The notes under the pieces: model-generated
Told to the model about the DNA's origin: nothing
The model's input: the letters and a program-made list of their open reading frames with translations, nothing else
Databases searched by the model: none
DNA from: Bog-756 sp963727955
GTDB lineage: Bacteria; Actinomycetota; Acidimicrobiia; Acidimicrobiales; RAAP-2
Assembly: GCA_963727955.1 (NCBI GenBank)
Contig: CAVSII010000008.1
Span: 215,511 to 279,510 of the forward strand
Length of the DNA stretch: 64,000 nt
Direction of reading: 5' to 3'
Part shown: piece by piece, positions 1-8,981 of the stretch
How positions within the stretch are numbered: the stretch's first letter is position 1
Layout: every line of letters starts with the position of its first letter
Translations under genes and position numbers: made by a program

Positions 1-380
1 ACCTGGCGGTGATCCGCTACATGGCAGACACCATCGGCGTCATGTACCTGGGGAAGGTGGTCGAGCTCGGTCCCGCCTCCGAGGTCTACGAACGGCCCAC
101 TCATCACTACACCGTGGGGCTGCTCGACGCCGTGCCCGAGGCTGAAGTCGAAGTGGCCCGATCCAAAGCCCGTCGTCAGGCAACCGTGCAGGGGGAGCTG
201 CCCTCCTCTATCGATCCACCGTCCGGCTGTCGCTTCCGGACCCGCTGTCCGGCCGCCCAGGAGGTCTGCGCTCAACAGGAGCCGCCCATGACCGATTTCG
301 GGAACGGGCATTTCGCCGCCTGTCACTTTCCGGTGCGCACACCGGTCTCCCTGTCGAGAGCGCAGTCAAGCTCCGACTGA
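1..380 (+). CDS. Oligopeptide/dipeptide ABC transporter ATP-binding protein, C-terminal part (5' end outside window)
   Basis: The reading frame is open from the window edge and starts inside the ATPase core just after the D-loop/H-loop area (residues LAVIRYMADTIGVMYLGKVVELG, the usual stretch after the switch histidine). It then continues into the OppD/DppD-type C-terminal extension, recognisable by PSGCRFRTRCP with its paired cysteines. The family energises peptide import from the cytoplasmic face of the membrane. The Walker motifs are outside the window. The gene converges on the permease gene with only 15 bases between the stop codons, although ATPase genes of such transporters usually run in the same direction as the permeases. 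Whether it serves the adjacent transporter is therefore inference. Confidence 0.9.
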   Translation, partial: LAVIRYMADTIGVMYLGKVVELGPASEVYERPTHHYTVGLLDAVPEAEVEVARSKARRQATVQGELPSSIDPPSGCRFRTRCPAAQEVCAQQEPPMTDFGNGHFAACHFPVRTPVSLSRAQSSSD

Positions 381-395
381 ACACCCGGTACCCGG

Positions 396-1403
396 TCAGC
401 GCTGCTGCAGCCTGACCTCCAGCGAATCGCGCAGGGCATCACCCACGTAGTTGAAGGCCACCACCACCAGGACGATGCAGATACCGGCCGGGTAGATCTG
501 CCACCAGTACCCACTGGCCGCGGCGTCGACACCGTTGGACAGCATGGTGCCCCAGTCGGTCTGCGGGGCCGGCACCCCGAGGCCGATGAATCCGAGGGCG
601 GCCAGCAGGAGGATGGAGTCGGCGATCTGGAAGGTGGCGAACACCACGATGGTCCCGATCGAATTGGGGATGATGTGACGGCCGATGATCCGGGTCCGTT
701 TCCCACCCATGACCCGGACGGCCTGTACGTACTCGCGGCGCCGTAGGGACAGGGTTTCACCCCGGATCAGACGGGCCGGTATGAGCCAGCTCACGAAGGC
801 GATGACCAGGATCAGAAGGATCTCCGACTGGTGGTAGATGGTGACCAGCGCCACCAGTAGGAACAGCACGGGAATGGACAGGAAGACATCGACGACCCGC
901 ATCAACAGCGCGTCGAACCAGCTCCCGAAGAACCCGGAGATGGCACCGTAGAGAGTGCCGAAAACGGTGGCCACGAAGGCCGAGGCAAAACCGACGATCA
1001 GGGAGGCCTGGCCGGCGAACATCAACCGACCGAGGATGTCGAAGCCGCTCTCGTCGGTGCCCAGCGGGTTTCCGTTACCGGGAGGAGCGTTGTCTGTCGA
1101 GTTCTGCAGGGCAAGCTGGGTGTTGGTCTGATTGGTCGGGTACAGATGGGGTCCGACGAAACAGAACAGGATCATCAGGACGATGACGGCCAGGCCGGCC
1201 ACGGCCAGCTTGTTCTCGACGAATACCCGGCCCATCTGTCGGAATATGCCGCCGGTGGACCTGGCCTCCCCCCCCTCGGGACCGCCGGCCTCCCCCACCA
1301 GCTCACCGCTGCTCATGGTGGGTCCGAGCCCGATGGGCAGTGGGGCCCGATCCTCCTCGTCGTTGAAGACGGGATCGAGGCGGATGTCTTCGTCGTCGTC
1401 CAT
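396..1403 (-). CDS. Peptide ABC transporter permease (OppC/DppC type)
   Basis: 335-residue inner-membrane permease of the BPD_transp_1 family. An acidic cytoplasmic N-terminus is followed by a first membrane helix (residues about 70-95), a periplasmic stretch containing NPLGTDESGFDILGRLMFAG, typical of DppC, and then about five helices with the EAA-loop region around RVMGGKRTRIIGRHIIPNS. I chose the ATG at 1403, one base after the stop of the upstream permease gene (TGA-C-ATG), which suggests translational coupling. An in-frame ATG at 1445 would overlap that gene by 41 bases. It should pair with the OppB-type permease to form the channel. Confidence 0.92.
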   Translation of the reverse strand: MDDDEDIRLDPVFNDEEDRAPLPIGLGPTMSSGELVGEAGGPEGGEARSTGGIFRQMGRVFVENKLAVAGLAVIVLMILFCFVGPHLYPTNQTNTQLALQNSTDNAPPGNGNPLGTDESGFDILGRLMFAGQASLIVGFASAFVATVFGTLYGAISGFFGSWFDALLMRVVDVFLSIPVLFLLVALVTIYHQSEILLILVIAFVSWLIPARLIRGETLSLRRREYVQAVRVMGGKRTRIIGRHIIPNSIGTIVVFATFQIADSILLLAALGFIGLGVPAPQTDWGTMLSNGVDAAASGYWWQIYPAGICIVLVVVAFNYVGDALRDSLEVRLQQR

Positions 1404-1404
1404 G

Positions 1405-2361
1405 TCAGTCACCGCCCAATCGGATCCGTGGATCGGCCACGGCATAGAGGATGTCGGCCAGGAGCGAGCCGATGACCGTCGCTACTGTGATGACCAGGGT
1501 GGTCCCGAGCACAGTGGGGATGTCGTCGTTGAAGGCGGACTGCACGGTGAGAAGACCCATTCCCGGGTAGTTGAAAACGTCCTCGGTGATGAGGGCGCCG
1601 CTGACGATGGCAGGGAGGGCCAATCCGAGCAGCGTGAGAATGGGTATCAGAGCGTTCCGGAGTGCATGCCCGTAGAGAACGCGTCGGGGGCCGGCCCCCT
1701 TGGCCCGTGCTGTGCGGACGTAGTCCTCGGCCAGTGCGTCCATCATCGACGAACGCATGTAACGGCTGAAGGAGGCGATGGTGGTGACCGACAGCGTGAT
1801 CAGGGGCAGCACGAAGGCCCGCGGGTCGGTGAACACCGCCCAGGCCGAGGCGTTGCTCGGCGGGGAGACGGGAAACCAATGGAGGTCGAAGGCGAACCAG
1901 ATGATCAGCAGCGTCCCCAAAAAGAAGTCAGGCATGGCGTAGAAGAAGAACGAAGCGGAGGTGGCCACGTAGTCGACCGGCTTGTTACGTCGGACCACCT
2001 GCAGAATGCCGAGGGGGATGGCGATGATCAGCGAGATGAGGACCGACGCACCCACCAGGACGAGTGTTTTGGGTAGGCGCTCGCCGATGACCTGGCGGAC
2101 ACCCTGGTTGTACTTGTACGAATAACCGAGGTTGAGGTGGACGAAGATCCCTTCGACGTAGCGCCACAACTGGTCGAGGATCGGCAGGTTCAATCCGTTG
2201 AGCCGGTTGAAACGGGCCACGTTGAAGGCGGTGGACTTGGGACCGAGGACCGCCTTGGCCTCACCGCCGGGTATGAGCCGGGCCAGCAGGAAGGTGATGA
2301 GGATGACGCCGAGGATGACGATGATGGCCTGGCCCACCCGCCGGACGATGTAGCCGGTCAT
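1405..2361 (-). CDS. Peptide ABC transporter permease (OppB/DppB type)
   Basis: 318 residues beginning MTGYIVRRVGQAIIVILGV, the standard DppB/OppB start with an N-terminal helix and R-x-x-P-G motif (ARLIPGGEAK). About six membrane helices follow, with an EAA loop in the region DYVRTARAKGAGPRRVLYGH near residue 210 that contacts the ATPase. It is the second gene of a minus-strand operon (binding protein, OppB, OppC). A 137-base gap to the binding-protein gene holds a perfect 14-bp hairpin, which may lower permease expression relative to the binding protein. Family assignment is firm; the transported substrate cannot be read from sequence. Confidence 0.94.
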   Translation of the reverse strand: MTGYIVRRVGQAIIVILGVILITFLLARLIPGGEAKAVLGPKSTAFNVARFNRLNGLNLPILDQLWRYVEGIFVHLNLGYSYKYNQGVRQVIGERLPKTLVLVGASVLISLIIAIPLGILQVVRRNKPVDYVATSASFFFYAMPDFFLGTLLIIWFAFDLHWFPVSPPSNASAWAVFTDPRAFVLPLITLSVTTIASFSRYMRSSMMDALAEDYVRTARAKGAGPRRVLYGHALRNALIPILTLLGLALPAIVSGALITEDVFNYPGMGLLTVQSAFNDDIPTVLGTTLVITVATVIGSLLADILYAVADPRIRLGGD

Positions 2362-2399
2362 GAACGACTGTCCCCACGCAGTGGGGTCCGAGCGGGACG

Positions 2400-2436
2400 C
2401 GCCCCCTCCCCCGGTCGGAGATCGGGGGAGGGGGCG
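2400..2436 (-). terminator. Strong intercistronic hairpin between binding-protein and OppB genes
   Basis: Two perfectly complementary 14-base arms (CGCCCCCTCCCCCG at 2400-2413 and its reverse complement at 2423-2436) flank a 9-base loop. It lies in the 137-base gap of the minus-strand operon. No T-run follows on either side, so it looks more like an attenuator or a 3' mRNA-stabilising hairpin for the binding-protein transcript than a classical terminator. Such elements are common in ABC operons that need excess binding protein. Confidence 0.7.
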
Positions 2437-2498
2437 AGGTCCACAGTGGTTGGTGTAGGTGTCACGATCGACTCGATATGCCGGTCATGACTCCCTGA

Positions 2499-4391
2499 TC
2501 AGAACCGCCAGGCCTCCGGATTGAGGCTGTTGAACACGTTCTGCGGGGTCACCCCGGTCATGCCCTTCAGGTATTCGGTGATCGGGTTGCCGGCGTTGGG
2601 CTGGTAGACAACCGGCAGCTGCTGGGCCAGGTAATTCTCGTACTGGGTCAGCGGCACCTGGGTCGTGTTGGTGGCCTGGATGTTGGCGTCGTTGGTGGGG
2701 TCCGAATAGCTGCCGGAGTTGGACCCCGCACCGGTCTGGAAGATCTCCTCCCCCGTCGGGTAGTAGTCGGGGGAGAAGATCCAGCCCGCCCCCCAGTTGG
2801 CCATCTCCCACGAGCAGCCGCTCGGACACGGCGTCGAATTGCCGATGACCGTGTTGAACGATGCCTGCGAGAGGCTGATATTGATACCGGCCTGGGACCA
2901 TTCCGACTTCTCCGCCGTCATGAGCTGGGTGGTGGCTTCCAGACCACTGGCGTACTGGAGGTTGAAGGACAACTGGGCACCGGCCGGAATACCGGCACCG
3001 CACTGGTTGGCCCCGGTGCCGGGTGACTGGCAGGTGGATGTCCCGTTGGGGACCACCTTCCAACCGTGCCCTTTGAGCAGCGAGATGGCCTTCGACGGGT
3101 TGTAGGGATAGGGATTGTTCTTGACCAGCGGGGAAACGAAGGAGTTGGCCGGCTGGGAGGGAACCGGGCCGTAGGTACCCACGCTGTAACCCTTGAAGAT
3201 CTTCTGGTTGTAGAGGGGCTGGTCGACCATCAACTGGACGGCCTGGCGGAAGTACAACTGCTTGAAGATCTTGCCGGCGTTGCCGCCGTCACCGGTCGAG
3301 TTGAAGTTATAGGGGAAGAAGTTGATGGCCCATCCGTACAGAGGATCGATGTTGAAATTGGAGAGCCGGGGGTTGTTCGGCCCGGGCACCAGTGCATTGG
3401 TGGTGGCCGTGGTGATGTCCTGGAACGGGAGATAGCCGACGTCGATCTTGCCCCCCACCAGGGCGTTGAACTCTGCCGGGTCGGAGGTGAAAGGTAGCTC
3501 GACGAACTTCTTGATGGTGGGCTTGACCGGGCCCGAGTAGGTCGGGTTGGGGACCATGGTCACGTTCCCCGATGCGTCGAAGCTGGTCAACCTGAACGGA
3601 CCGTCGACCACCTGCCAGATCGGGTTGGTGGCGTAGGTCGACAACGAGTTGTTGGTTGCGTTCGGGTTGGCCGGGTCGTAACCGGCCTGCTTGGACAAGA
3701 AGGTGTAAACGGCGGTGCACTGGGCGTCGGCCGTCCCGTAGGGGGCGGCGGCACAGCCGCCCGAATTGGGAGCGCCCCCCACCGACGTGATGTCCCAGGC
3801 GTTGGGCATGGGGGTGATCTGGGACAGCTGGTTGTAGGTGAACCAGTAGGAGTTGACCGGGGCGGTCAGAGTGAAGGTGAGCTGGGTGGGGCTGTTGACA
3901 GTAATGGTCTTCAGATCGTCGGGAATGGTGCCGGGCGCATAGCCGGCCCAGTTGGCCTTCTGGGCGTGGAGCATGTTCATCCAGAACATGACATTCTGCG
4001 CCGTCACGGTCTCGCCGTTGGACCACTTGTAGGGCTTCAGGTTGACGACCACGGTGGTGTTGTTGTTGGAATAAGTAGGCGCGTCAGCCAGCGAGAGCGA
4101 CGGGTTCAGATCAGGGGTGGCGCCGTTGCCGAACCAGTAGAGCGGCCGGTACATGAGGTACTGGAACTGCTCGCTGTTGTTGACGCTGAAGAAGGCCAGG
4201 CTCATGAAGGGAAAGATGTAGTTGGGAGGAGTCTGGGGCTGTTCGGCCCAGTAGGCGGTGGTGGTCGAGGCCGACGCGTCCGAGCCACCCGACGAGGAGG
4301 AGCCGCACGCCGCGGCAACGGCCCCCAGCGACAAGACCACGGCGATTATGCTGGCGCGCTTGCCCATTCGCACGATGCCTGTTTTCCTCAT
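2499..4391 (-). CDS. Peptide ABC transporter substrate-binding lipoprotein (SBP_bac_5)
   Basis: 630-residue extracytoplasmic solute-binding protein. I chose the ATG at 4391 because it is preceded by AAAGGGG and immediately precedes a lipoprotein signal peptide (MRKTGIVRMGKRASIIAVVL) with the lipobox VAAAC and lipidated Cys29. The open frame extends upstream to 4508 but that part has no signal character. After a Ser/Gly linker, the mature protein shows the OppA/DppA fold landmarks: an early PLYWFG segment, LKPYKWSNGETVTAQNVMFW near residue 150, and FRQAVQLMVDQ in the second half. It is the first gene of the operon with the two permeases downstream, and should deliver peptides or similar ligands to them. 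Confidence 0.93.
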   Translation of the reverse strand: MRKTGIVRMGKRASIIAVVLSLGAVAAACGSSSSGGSDASASTTTAYWAEQPQTPPNYIFPFMSLAFFSVNNSEQFQYLMYRPLYWFGNGATPDLNPSLSLADAPTYSNNNTTVVVNLKPYKWSNGETVTAQNVMFWMNMLHAQKANWAGYAPGTIPDDLKTITVNSPTQLTFTLTAPVNSYWFTYNQLSQITPMPNAWDITSVGGAPNSGGCAAAPYGTADAQCTAVYTFLSKQAGYDPANPNATNNSLSTYATNPIWQVVDGPFRLTSFDASGNVTMVPNPTYSGPVKPTIKKFVELPFTSDPAEFNALVGGKIDVGYLPFQDITTATTNALVPGPNNPRLSNFNIDPLYGWAINFFPYNFNSTGDGGNAGKIFKQLYFRQAVQLMVDQPLYNQKIFKGYSVGTYGPVPSQPANSFVSPLVKNNPYPYNPSKAISLLKGHGWKVVPNGTSTCQSPGTGANQCGAGIPAGAQLSFNLQYASGLEATTQLMTAEKSEWSQAGINISLSQASFNTVIGNSTPCPSGCSWEMANWGAGWIFSPDYYPTGEEIFQTGAGSNSGSYSDPTNDANIQATNTTQVPLTQYENYLAQQLPVVYQPNAGNPITEYLKGMTGVTPQNVFNSLNPEAWRF

Positions 4392-4467
4392 GGAATCCCC
4401 TTTTGCTTGTAGGCGGGTCGGACCCGCATCCGCCCGTCTCCACCCCGACCACGGGATGTGACCGGGT

Positions 4468-4496
4468 ACCGTAACCGATTTGTCATGTTCACTCAA
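4468..4496 (-). promoter_or_regulatory. Candidate promoter for the peptide transporter operon
   Basis: On the minus strand TTGAGT (4496-4491) and TACGGT (4473-4468) are separated by exactly 17 bases, about 75 bases before the chosen start at 4391. The -35 box matches the sigma-70 consensus in four of six positions; the -10 box has the key T-A-----T bases. This is weak, sequence-only evidence. The rest of 4392-4658 shows nothing else I can name. Confidence 0.3.
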
Positions 4497-4658
4497 TGCA
4501 TTGGACACCTTGTCACATTCCGTTCATAAAGTCCGCCACCGCTGCCGTCTTAGTGTCCCATTCGGCAGAGAAAAACGAAATCGGTTGCCGCGGGCCCAGA
4601 CCCACCAGCGGTCGGGGGCCGGTGGAGGCAGCAAAAGCCCAGCTGGCACGGCCAGGCC

Positions 4659-5480
4659 CTAGGACTGGTGGTCCTTCGGTCCTGAGGGCGTCGCCGCTCG
4701 CTGTAGCTGGACCTGGAGCTCGACCGATCTGAACCCGAGACGACGGTAGACACCTATGGCCGGCCCGTCGGGCTCGGCCACCATCACCAATCTGTGGGCT
4801 GCCAGCTGCGAGAACGCATACTCAGCGGCCCGGATCACCAGATGACCGGCCAAGCCGCGGCGTCGGTAGTCCGGGTGGGTCTCCACGCTCTGGTACCGGG
4901 CCGTCCCCGTGCCATCGGAGAAGATACCGAGCATCGACTGCAACCGGTCGTCGACCAAGGCCCCGAAAAAAGCGCCCCGTCCATCGGAGCTGACCACTCG
5001 GCATTCGTCGATTCTTCGCTCCAAAAACACCCGATGTTGAGGTGTAACAGCGCCCTCCTCCTCCAGGAGGACGCTCCGCAGTTCGAGGACCTCCGCCCAG
5101 TCGTCATCAGAGCGGAGCTCTCGCAGGATCGCCGCCGGGGGCGGATACCCGGGGGAACCGATGCGATCCGCGGTCATCACCTCGGCGATATCCGGCTCCA
5201 GTCCGGGAATGGACGACAGATCGACATCCCCCATCCGACCATCGACCCCGTCGATGCCCAGAGCGATGTGCCCGGCCTCGGGGAAGTCGGCCTCGAACAT
5301 GCCGATCCAGCGCTCGAGATGGGAGCGGCCGGGCGGAGGAATCAGCAAAAAATTCCCCCAGTAGAAGAACGGATTGAGGGGCGTCCGCACCACCAAGTGG
5401 TCGCCCCTGTCGAGGACGGTTGAACCGGACAGGCTCCGCACCATGACATCGGTCTGAAAGCCCAGCGACCGCACCTCCAC
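4659..5480 (-). CDS. GNAT-family N-acetyltransferase
   Basis: 273 residues. The C-terminal third carries the GNAT acetyl-CoA motif A, VETHPDYRRRGLAGHLVIRA (R-R-x-G-x-A type), followed by the motif B region YRRLGFRSVE. The N-terminal half (residues 1-130), containing the aromatic segment NPFFYWGNFLLIPPPG, resembles the two-lobed GNAT proteins that arise from domain duplication, where only the C-terminal lobe keeps the cofactor signature. It is cytosolic and probably acetylates a small molecule, with substrate unknown. The gene stands alone between the peptide transporter and the divergent flavoprotein gene. Confidence 0.85.
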   Translation of the reverse strand: MEVRSLGFQTDVMVRSLSGSTVLDRGDHLVVRTPLNPFFYWGNFLLIPPPGRSHLERWIGMFEADFPEAGHIALGIDGVDGRMGDVDLSSIPGLEPDIAEVMTADRIGSPGYPPPAAILRELRSDDDWAEVLELRSVLLEEEGAVTPQHRVFLERRIDECRVVSSDGRGAFFGALVDDRLQSMLGIFSDGTGTARYQSVETHPDYRRRGLAGHLVIRAAEYAFSQLAAHRLVMVAEPDGPAIGVYRRLGFRSVELQVQLQRAATPSGPKDHQS

Positions 5481-5577
5481 GGCGGCTATCTAATCAGCAG
5501 CTGTCTTGCCGCTTGATCAGCAGCCATCGCTCCGCGGCCGAAGGGCAGGCCCGACCGGCCCCCTCTAGCCTGTGACC

Positions 5578-6933
5578 ATGCGCTTCGTGATCATCGGCGG
5601 AGGCCCCGCCGGCAACCAGGCGGCCATGCACGCCGCCAGCCTGGGTGTCGAGGTGACGCTCATCGAGCGAGACATCGTCGGTGGCGCAGCCAACCTGTGG
5701 GACTGCATCCCGTCCAAGGCCATGATCGCCACGGGCGGAGCCATGGCCACCCTCCAGCGCATCGGAGGGATGGGACTGACCAGCGCAGATGCAGCCTTCG
5801 ACCTGGAGAGGCTGAGAGAGCGCATCGGCTCGATCGTCGCCCATATCGAGAGCACCAACGAGAAGATCCTCCACAGCCAGGACGTGAACCTGGTGCGGGG
5901 TACGGCCCGCCTGGCCGGTGACCACACGGTGACGGCCGACACCGTTACCGGTCAGGAGGTGTTCGAGGCCGACGCCATTCTGCTCAGCACGGGGAGCCGC
6001 CCGCGGACGCCCCCGTGGACCGTGCTGGATGCCGACAGGATCCTGTCGACCCGGGACGCCTATCCCCCCAAGGTGCTGCCCGACCACGTGGTGGTCGTCG
6101 GGTCGGGGGTCACGGGTGTGGAATTCGTGCACCTGTTCTCGTCGCTGGGTTGTCAGGTCACGCTCATCGTGAGCCGCCAGCAGGTTCTTCCCCAGAAAGA
6201 CCCCGAGGTGGCGGCCGTTCTGGAGGCCGACTTCACTCAGCGTGGCGTTCATCTTCTGAAGGGAGCGCGGGCCATTTCTGCCGATCGGACGCAGAACGAG
6301 GTCCTGGTCCGTTGCGATGACGGGCGATCGGTTGCCGGCAGCCACGTCCTCATGGCCATCGGATCGATTCCCAACTCCGAGGGCCTCGGGCTGGAGTCGG
6401 CGGGCGTGGAGACCGGGGACGGAGGGTACGTCACGATCAACCGACACTGTCAGACCAACATCCCCCACATCTTCGCCGCCGGCGATCTGTCCGGGAAGCT
6501 CCCCTTGTCCTCGGTGGCCGCCATGCAGGGACGGCAGGTCGCCGCCTACGTCGTCGGCGGTCACTCGGTGGCCCACCGCCACCCGAACTACGACAGCGCG
6601 CCATCGGCCGTATTTACCGATCCGGAGATCGCCGACGTGGGGCTGGCGGAAACGGACGCTTTCGCCGAAGGCCGCAAGATCCGAGTGACCAAGGTGCCAT
6701 TTGCGGCCAGCGCACGCGCTCTCATCGACAATGATCCGCGGGGCTTCGTAAAAATCGTTACCGACCCGGCAACCGGCATCATCCTGGGCGGGTCGATCGT
6801 CGGCCGCAATGCCTCCGAGCTGATCTCCGTATTGGCGGTGGCTGTCACCGGGAGGCTCCGGGCCGTGGACATCGTCGAGTCGATGTTGGTGCACCCGACG
6901 CTGGCCGAGGCCCTGGCCGAAGCAGCGGAGTGA
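5578..6933 (+). CDS. lpdA: LpdA-like NAD(P)H:quinone reductase (pyridine nucleotide-disulphide oxidoreductase family)
   Basis: 451-residue flavoprotein with the FAD motif GGGPAGNQAA at residues 7-16, the NAD(P) motif VVGSGVTGVEF near 180, the second FAD motif HIFAAGDLSG near 300 and the C-terminal dimerisation domain (PSAVFTDPEIADVG, then HPTLAEAL). The redox-active site reads GGAANLWDCIPSK: only the second of the two cysteines of lipoamide dehydrogenase remains. The same pattern occurs in mycobacterial LpdA (Rv3303c), which reduces quinones and has no lipoamide activity, so the same activity is inferred here. ATG at 5578 is used; a GTG two codons upstream (5572) is possible. No clear ribosome binding site is visible. 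Confidence 0.88.
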   Translation: MRFVIIGGGPAGNQAAMHAASLGVEVTLIERDIVGGAANLWDCIPSKAMIATGGAMATLQRIGGMGLTSADAAFDLERLRERIGSIVAHIESTNEKILHSQDVNLVRGTARLAGDHTVTADTVTGQEVFEADAILLSTGSRPRTPPWTVLDADRILSTRDAYPPKVLPDHVVVVGSGVTGVEFVHLFSSLGCQVTLIVSRQQVLPQKDPEVAAVLEADFTQRGVHLLKGARAISADRTQNEVLVRCDDGRSVAGSHVLMAIGSIPNSEGLGLESAGVETGDGGYVTINRHCQTNIPHIFAAGDLSGKLPLSSVAAMQGRQVAAYVVGGHSVAHRHPNYDSAPSAVFTDPEIADVGLAETDAFAEGRKIRVTKVPFAASARALIDNDPRGFVKIVTDPATGIILGGSIVGRNASELISVLAVAVTGRLRAVDIVESMLVHPTLAEALAEAAE

Positions 6934-7030
6934 ACCGGCGTCGGCAAGGGGTTACTCGGGCGCGCCCTGTGGAGAGCTGGCATACTGACCGCTCATCGAG
7001 ACCACTCACAGCCCTATCCGGTCGAGGTCG

Positions 7031-8098
7031 TTGCCTGCTCGGAAGAGCCGCGGCAGCGTGGCGCGAGGAGTGCCGGTGGCGTTGTCGGTGGTCCTGGTGG
7101 CCTCGCTGTCCGCGCTCCTGATGCCCGGCCTGTCGGAAGCATCCACGTCGCACCCCCACCCGGTGTTGGCACCCAAGAGCGGTGCCTACGTCTTCACCAT
7201 CAAGTTCGACGGCCTGACCCGTGACTACCGTTTGCACGTTCCCCCCGCCGCCTCGAACGGTAAGCCGCTTCCTCTCGTGCTCAATCTGCACGGCGCCACC
7301 CAAAACGCCTGGTTGGAGGAGATCACATCCGATATGGATCCCAATGCGGATCAGAACGGCTATCTCGTCGCCTACCCCGACGGGACCAGGATCTCCAAAG
7401 TGCTGACCCCCGATCCGATCGCCAAGCAAGCACAGTACGGCTGGAACGCCGGGGCCTGCTGCGGCCTGCCCGTCACCAAGAAAATCAAGGACGTCGGATT
7501 CCTCCTCAAGGTCATCGCCAACATCGCAGCCCGTACCCCGGTCAATCTGCGACGTGTGTACATGACCGGCATCTCCAACGGGGGGATGATGGCCTACGCC
7601 ATGGCCTCCGAAGCCTCCGATCACGTTGCCGCCATCTCCTCCGTGTCAGGTCAGGTTCAACTTCCCACGATCCACCCCTCCCGCCCCGTTCCGACCCTCG
7701 AGTTCCACAGCATCAACGATCCGATCGCCAAATGGACCGGGGTGCCCAACCGCAACCCGAAGCTCCGGCTGTCGGTCATGGAGGGGATCAAGCAGTGGGT
7801 CAAGGCCGACGGTTGCAACCCCTCTCCCCACGACGGAAAGACGATTGTCGGCGCAGCCGACTCCATTTCGGCGGGGGAAACGGCAACCTTCGTCACCTAT
7901 ACCCATTGTCATTCGGGCACCGAGGTGGCTTTGTGGCGGCTCACCGGGTCGGGACACGTATGGCCGGGCAGCACGCTCAATACCGGACCTCGGTCCAATT
8001 GGATCCTTGCCGGCGTGGGAGAGGGCACCATCCTGGTCAATGCCAACGAGGCCATGTGGAAATTCTTCGAGCACTATTCGTTGCCTGCCCACAGTTGA
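7031..8098 (+). CDS. Secreted polyhydroxyalkanoate depolymerase/feruloyl-esterase-like hydrolase
   Basis: 355-residue alpha/beta hydrolase with an N-terminal Sec signal (arginine-rich start, hydrophobic run VALSVVLVASLSALLMPG, cleavage probably after LSEA near residue 37). It has the oxyanion region LVLNLHGATQN, nucleophile elbow TGISNGGMM with the catalytic serine, an aspartate after HSIND and a late histidine in GSGHVWPG. This layout matches the LpqC/PHB-depolymerase esterase group acting on extracellular esters. The TTG start at 7031 is taken; GTG at 7058 would still leave a usable signal peptide. It is transcribed in the same direction as the reductase upstream, about 100 bases away. Confidence 0.85.
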   Translation: MPARKSRGSVARGVPVALSVVLVASLSALLMPGLSEASTSHPHPVLAPKSGAYVFTIKFDGLTRDYRLHVPPAASNGKPLPLVLNLHGATQNAWLEEITSDMDPNADQNGYLVAYPDGTRISKVLTPDPIAKQAQYGWNAGACCGLPVTKKIKDVGFLLKVIANIAARTPVNLRRVYMTGISNGGMMAYAMASEASDHVAAISSVSGQVQLPTIHPSRPVPTLEFHSINDPIAKWTGVPNRNPKLRLSVMEGIKQWVKADGCNPSPHDGKTIVGAADSISAGETATFVTYTHCHSGTEVALWRLTGSGHVWPGSTLNTGPRSNWILAGVGEGTILVNANEAMWKFFEHYSLPAHS

Positions 8099-8237
8099 CC
8101 TTCGACGCCGCCGATATCCGCACGTGAGTTTCATCGACGGTTGACGTCTGCAACCACCGGTAACGGCCGATGGCCCCTTGGCGTCCTCCCCACCCGCATG
8201 CCCTCCGTTGCCGGCGGTAAGGGGGAAGACTGGTTGC

Positions 8238-8981
8238 GTGGTTTCCGTTGTGTCACCCTTCGCCTACGGCATCAGCGTCGCCATCGGGTTGGGCGCGTGT
8301 GCCGGTGCATGTGTGGCCGCCCGGCTGCACCCCGGACCGTGGACCCAGGTGGTGGCCTGGATGGTCGGCCTGGCCCTGGCCACCGACGCGGTGAGCTACA
8401 CGATCGCCCTGGCTGTGGCGGGCAGCTGGTCAGCGAAAACCTCGCTTCCCCTTCCGCTGTGCGACGTGGCGGTGCTGCTGGCCGCGGCCGCCTGTTTCTG
8501 GCGAGTACCGATACTGGTCGAGCTCACCTACTTCTGGGGCCTGGCCGGCACGCTCCAAGGCGTGCTCACCCCGGATCTGTCGGTCGGCTTCCCCCATCTC
8601 GTCTTCTGGCAGTACGTCGTAGGTCACCTGGGCATCGTGTTTGCCGCATCATTGTTGGTCTTCGGACTGGGCGTCGTGCCGCGGCGTGGCGCAGTCCTTC
8701 GCGTCTTCGCCGTATCCGTGGCCTGCAGCGCCCTGGTCGGACTGGTGGACGCACTGACTGGTGCCAACTACATGTTCCTGCGACAGCCCCCCGGCGAGTG
8801 GACCCTGCTCCGGGTTTTGGGACCGTGGCCCTGGTATCTGTTCAGCGCAGCGGGGGTCGCTCTCGTCCTCTTCATCCTGCTCGACGTCCCTTTCTGGTCG
8901 GGTCGTCGCAACCCACCTACGGAGCCATCCAACAGCAGGCGTAAGTTTTCCACGCACCCTCTCTCCGTCCACGCCCGGTGA
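8238..8981 (+). CDS. YwaF/TIGR02206-family integral membrane protein
   Basis: 247 residues with about seven transmembrane helices. The stretch LPLPLCDVAVLLAAAACFWR followed by YFWGLAGTLQGVLTPDLSVGFPH is characteristic of the TIGR02206 (YwaF-like) family, whose function is unknown. The GTG at 8238 is chosen because AAGGGGGAAG ends eight bases before it; the open frame starts earlier (8178) without such a site. Its last four bases (GTGA) overlap the start of the MFS gene, beginning a chain of four translationally coupled membrane-protein genes up to 10955. Confidence 0.85.
   Translation: MVSVVSPFAYGISVAIGLGACAGACVAARLHPGPWTQVVAWMVGLALATDAVSYTIALAVAGSWSAKTSLPLPLCDVAVLLAAAACFWRVPILVELTYFWGLAGTLQGVLTPDLSVGFPHLVFWQYVVGHLGIVFAASLLVFGLGVVPRRGAVLRVFAVSVACSALVGLVDALTGANYMFLRQPPGEWTLLRVLGPWPWYLFSAAGVALVLFILLDVPFWSGRRNPPTEPSNSRRKFSTHPLSVHAR

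Noticed and set aside
5494..6894. 466-residue open frame on the minus strand
   Set aside because: Shadow of the LpdA-like gene; no motif, and low-complexity composition.
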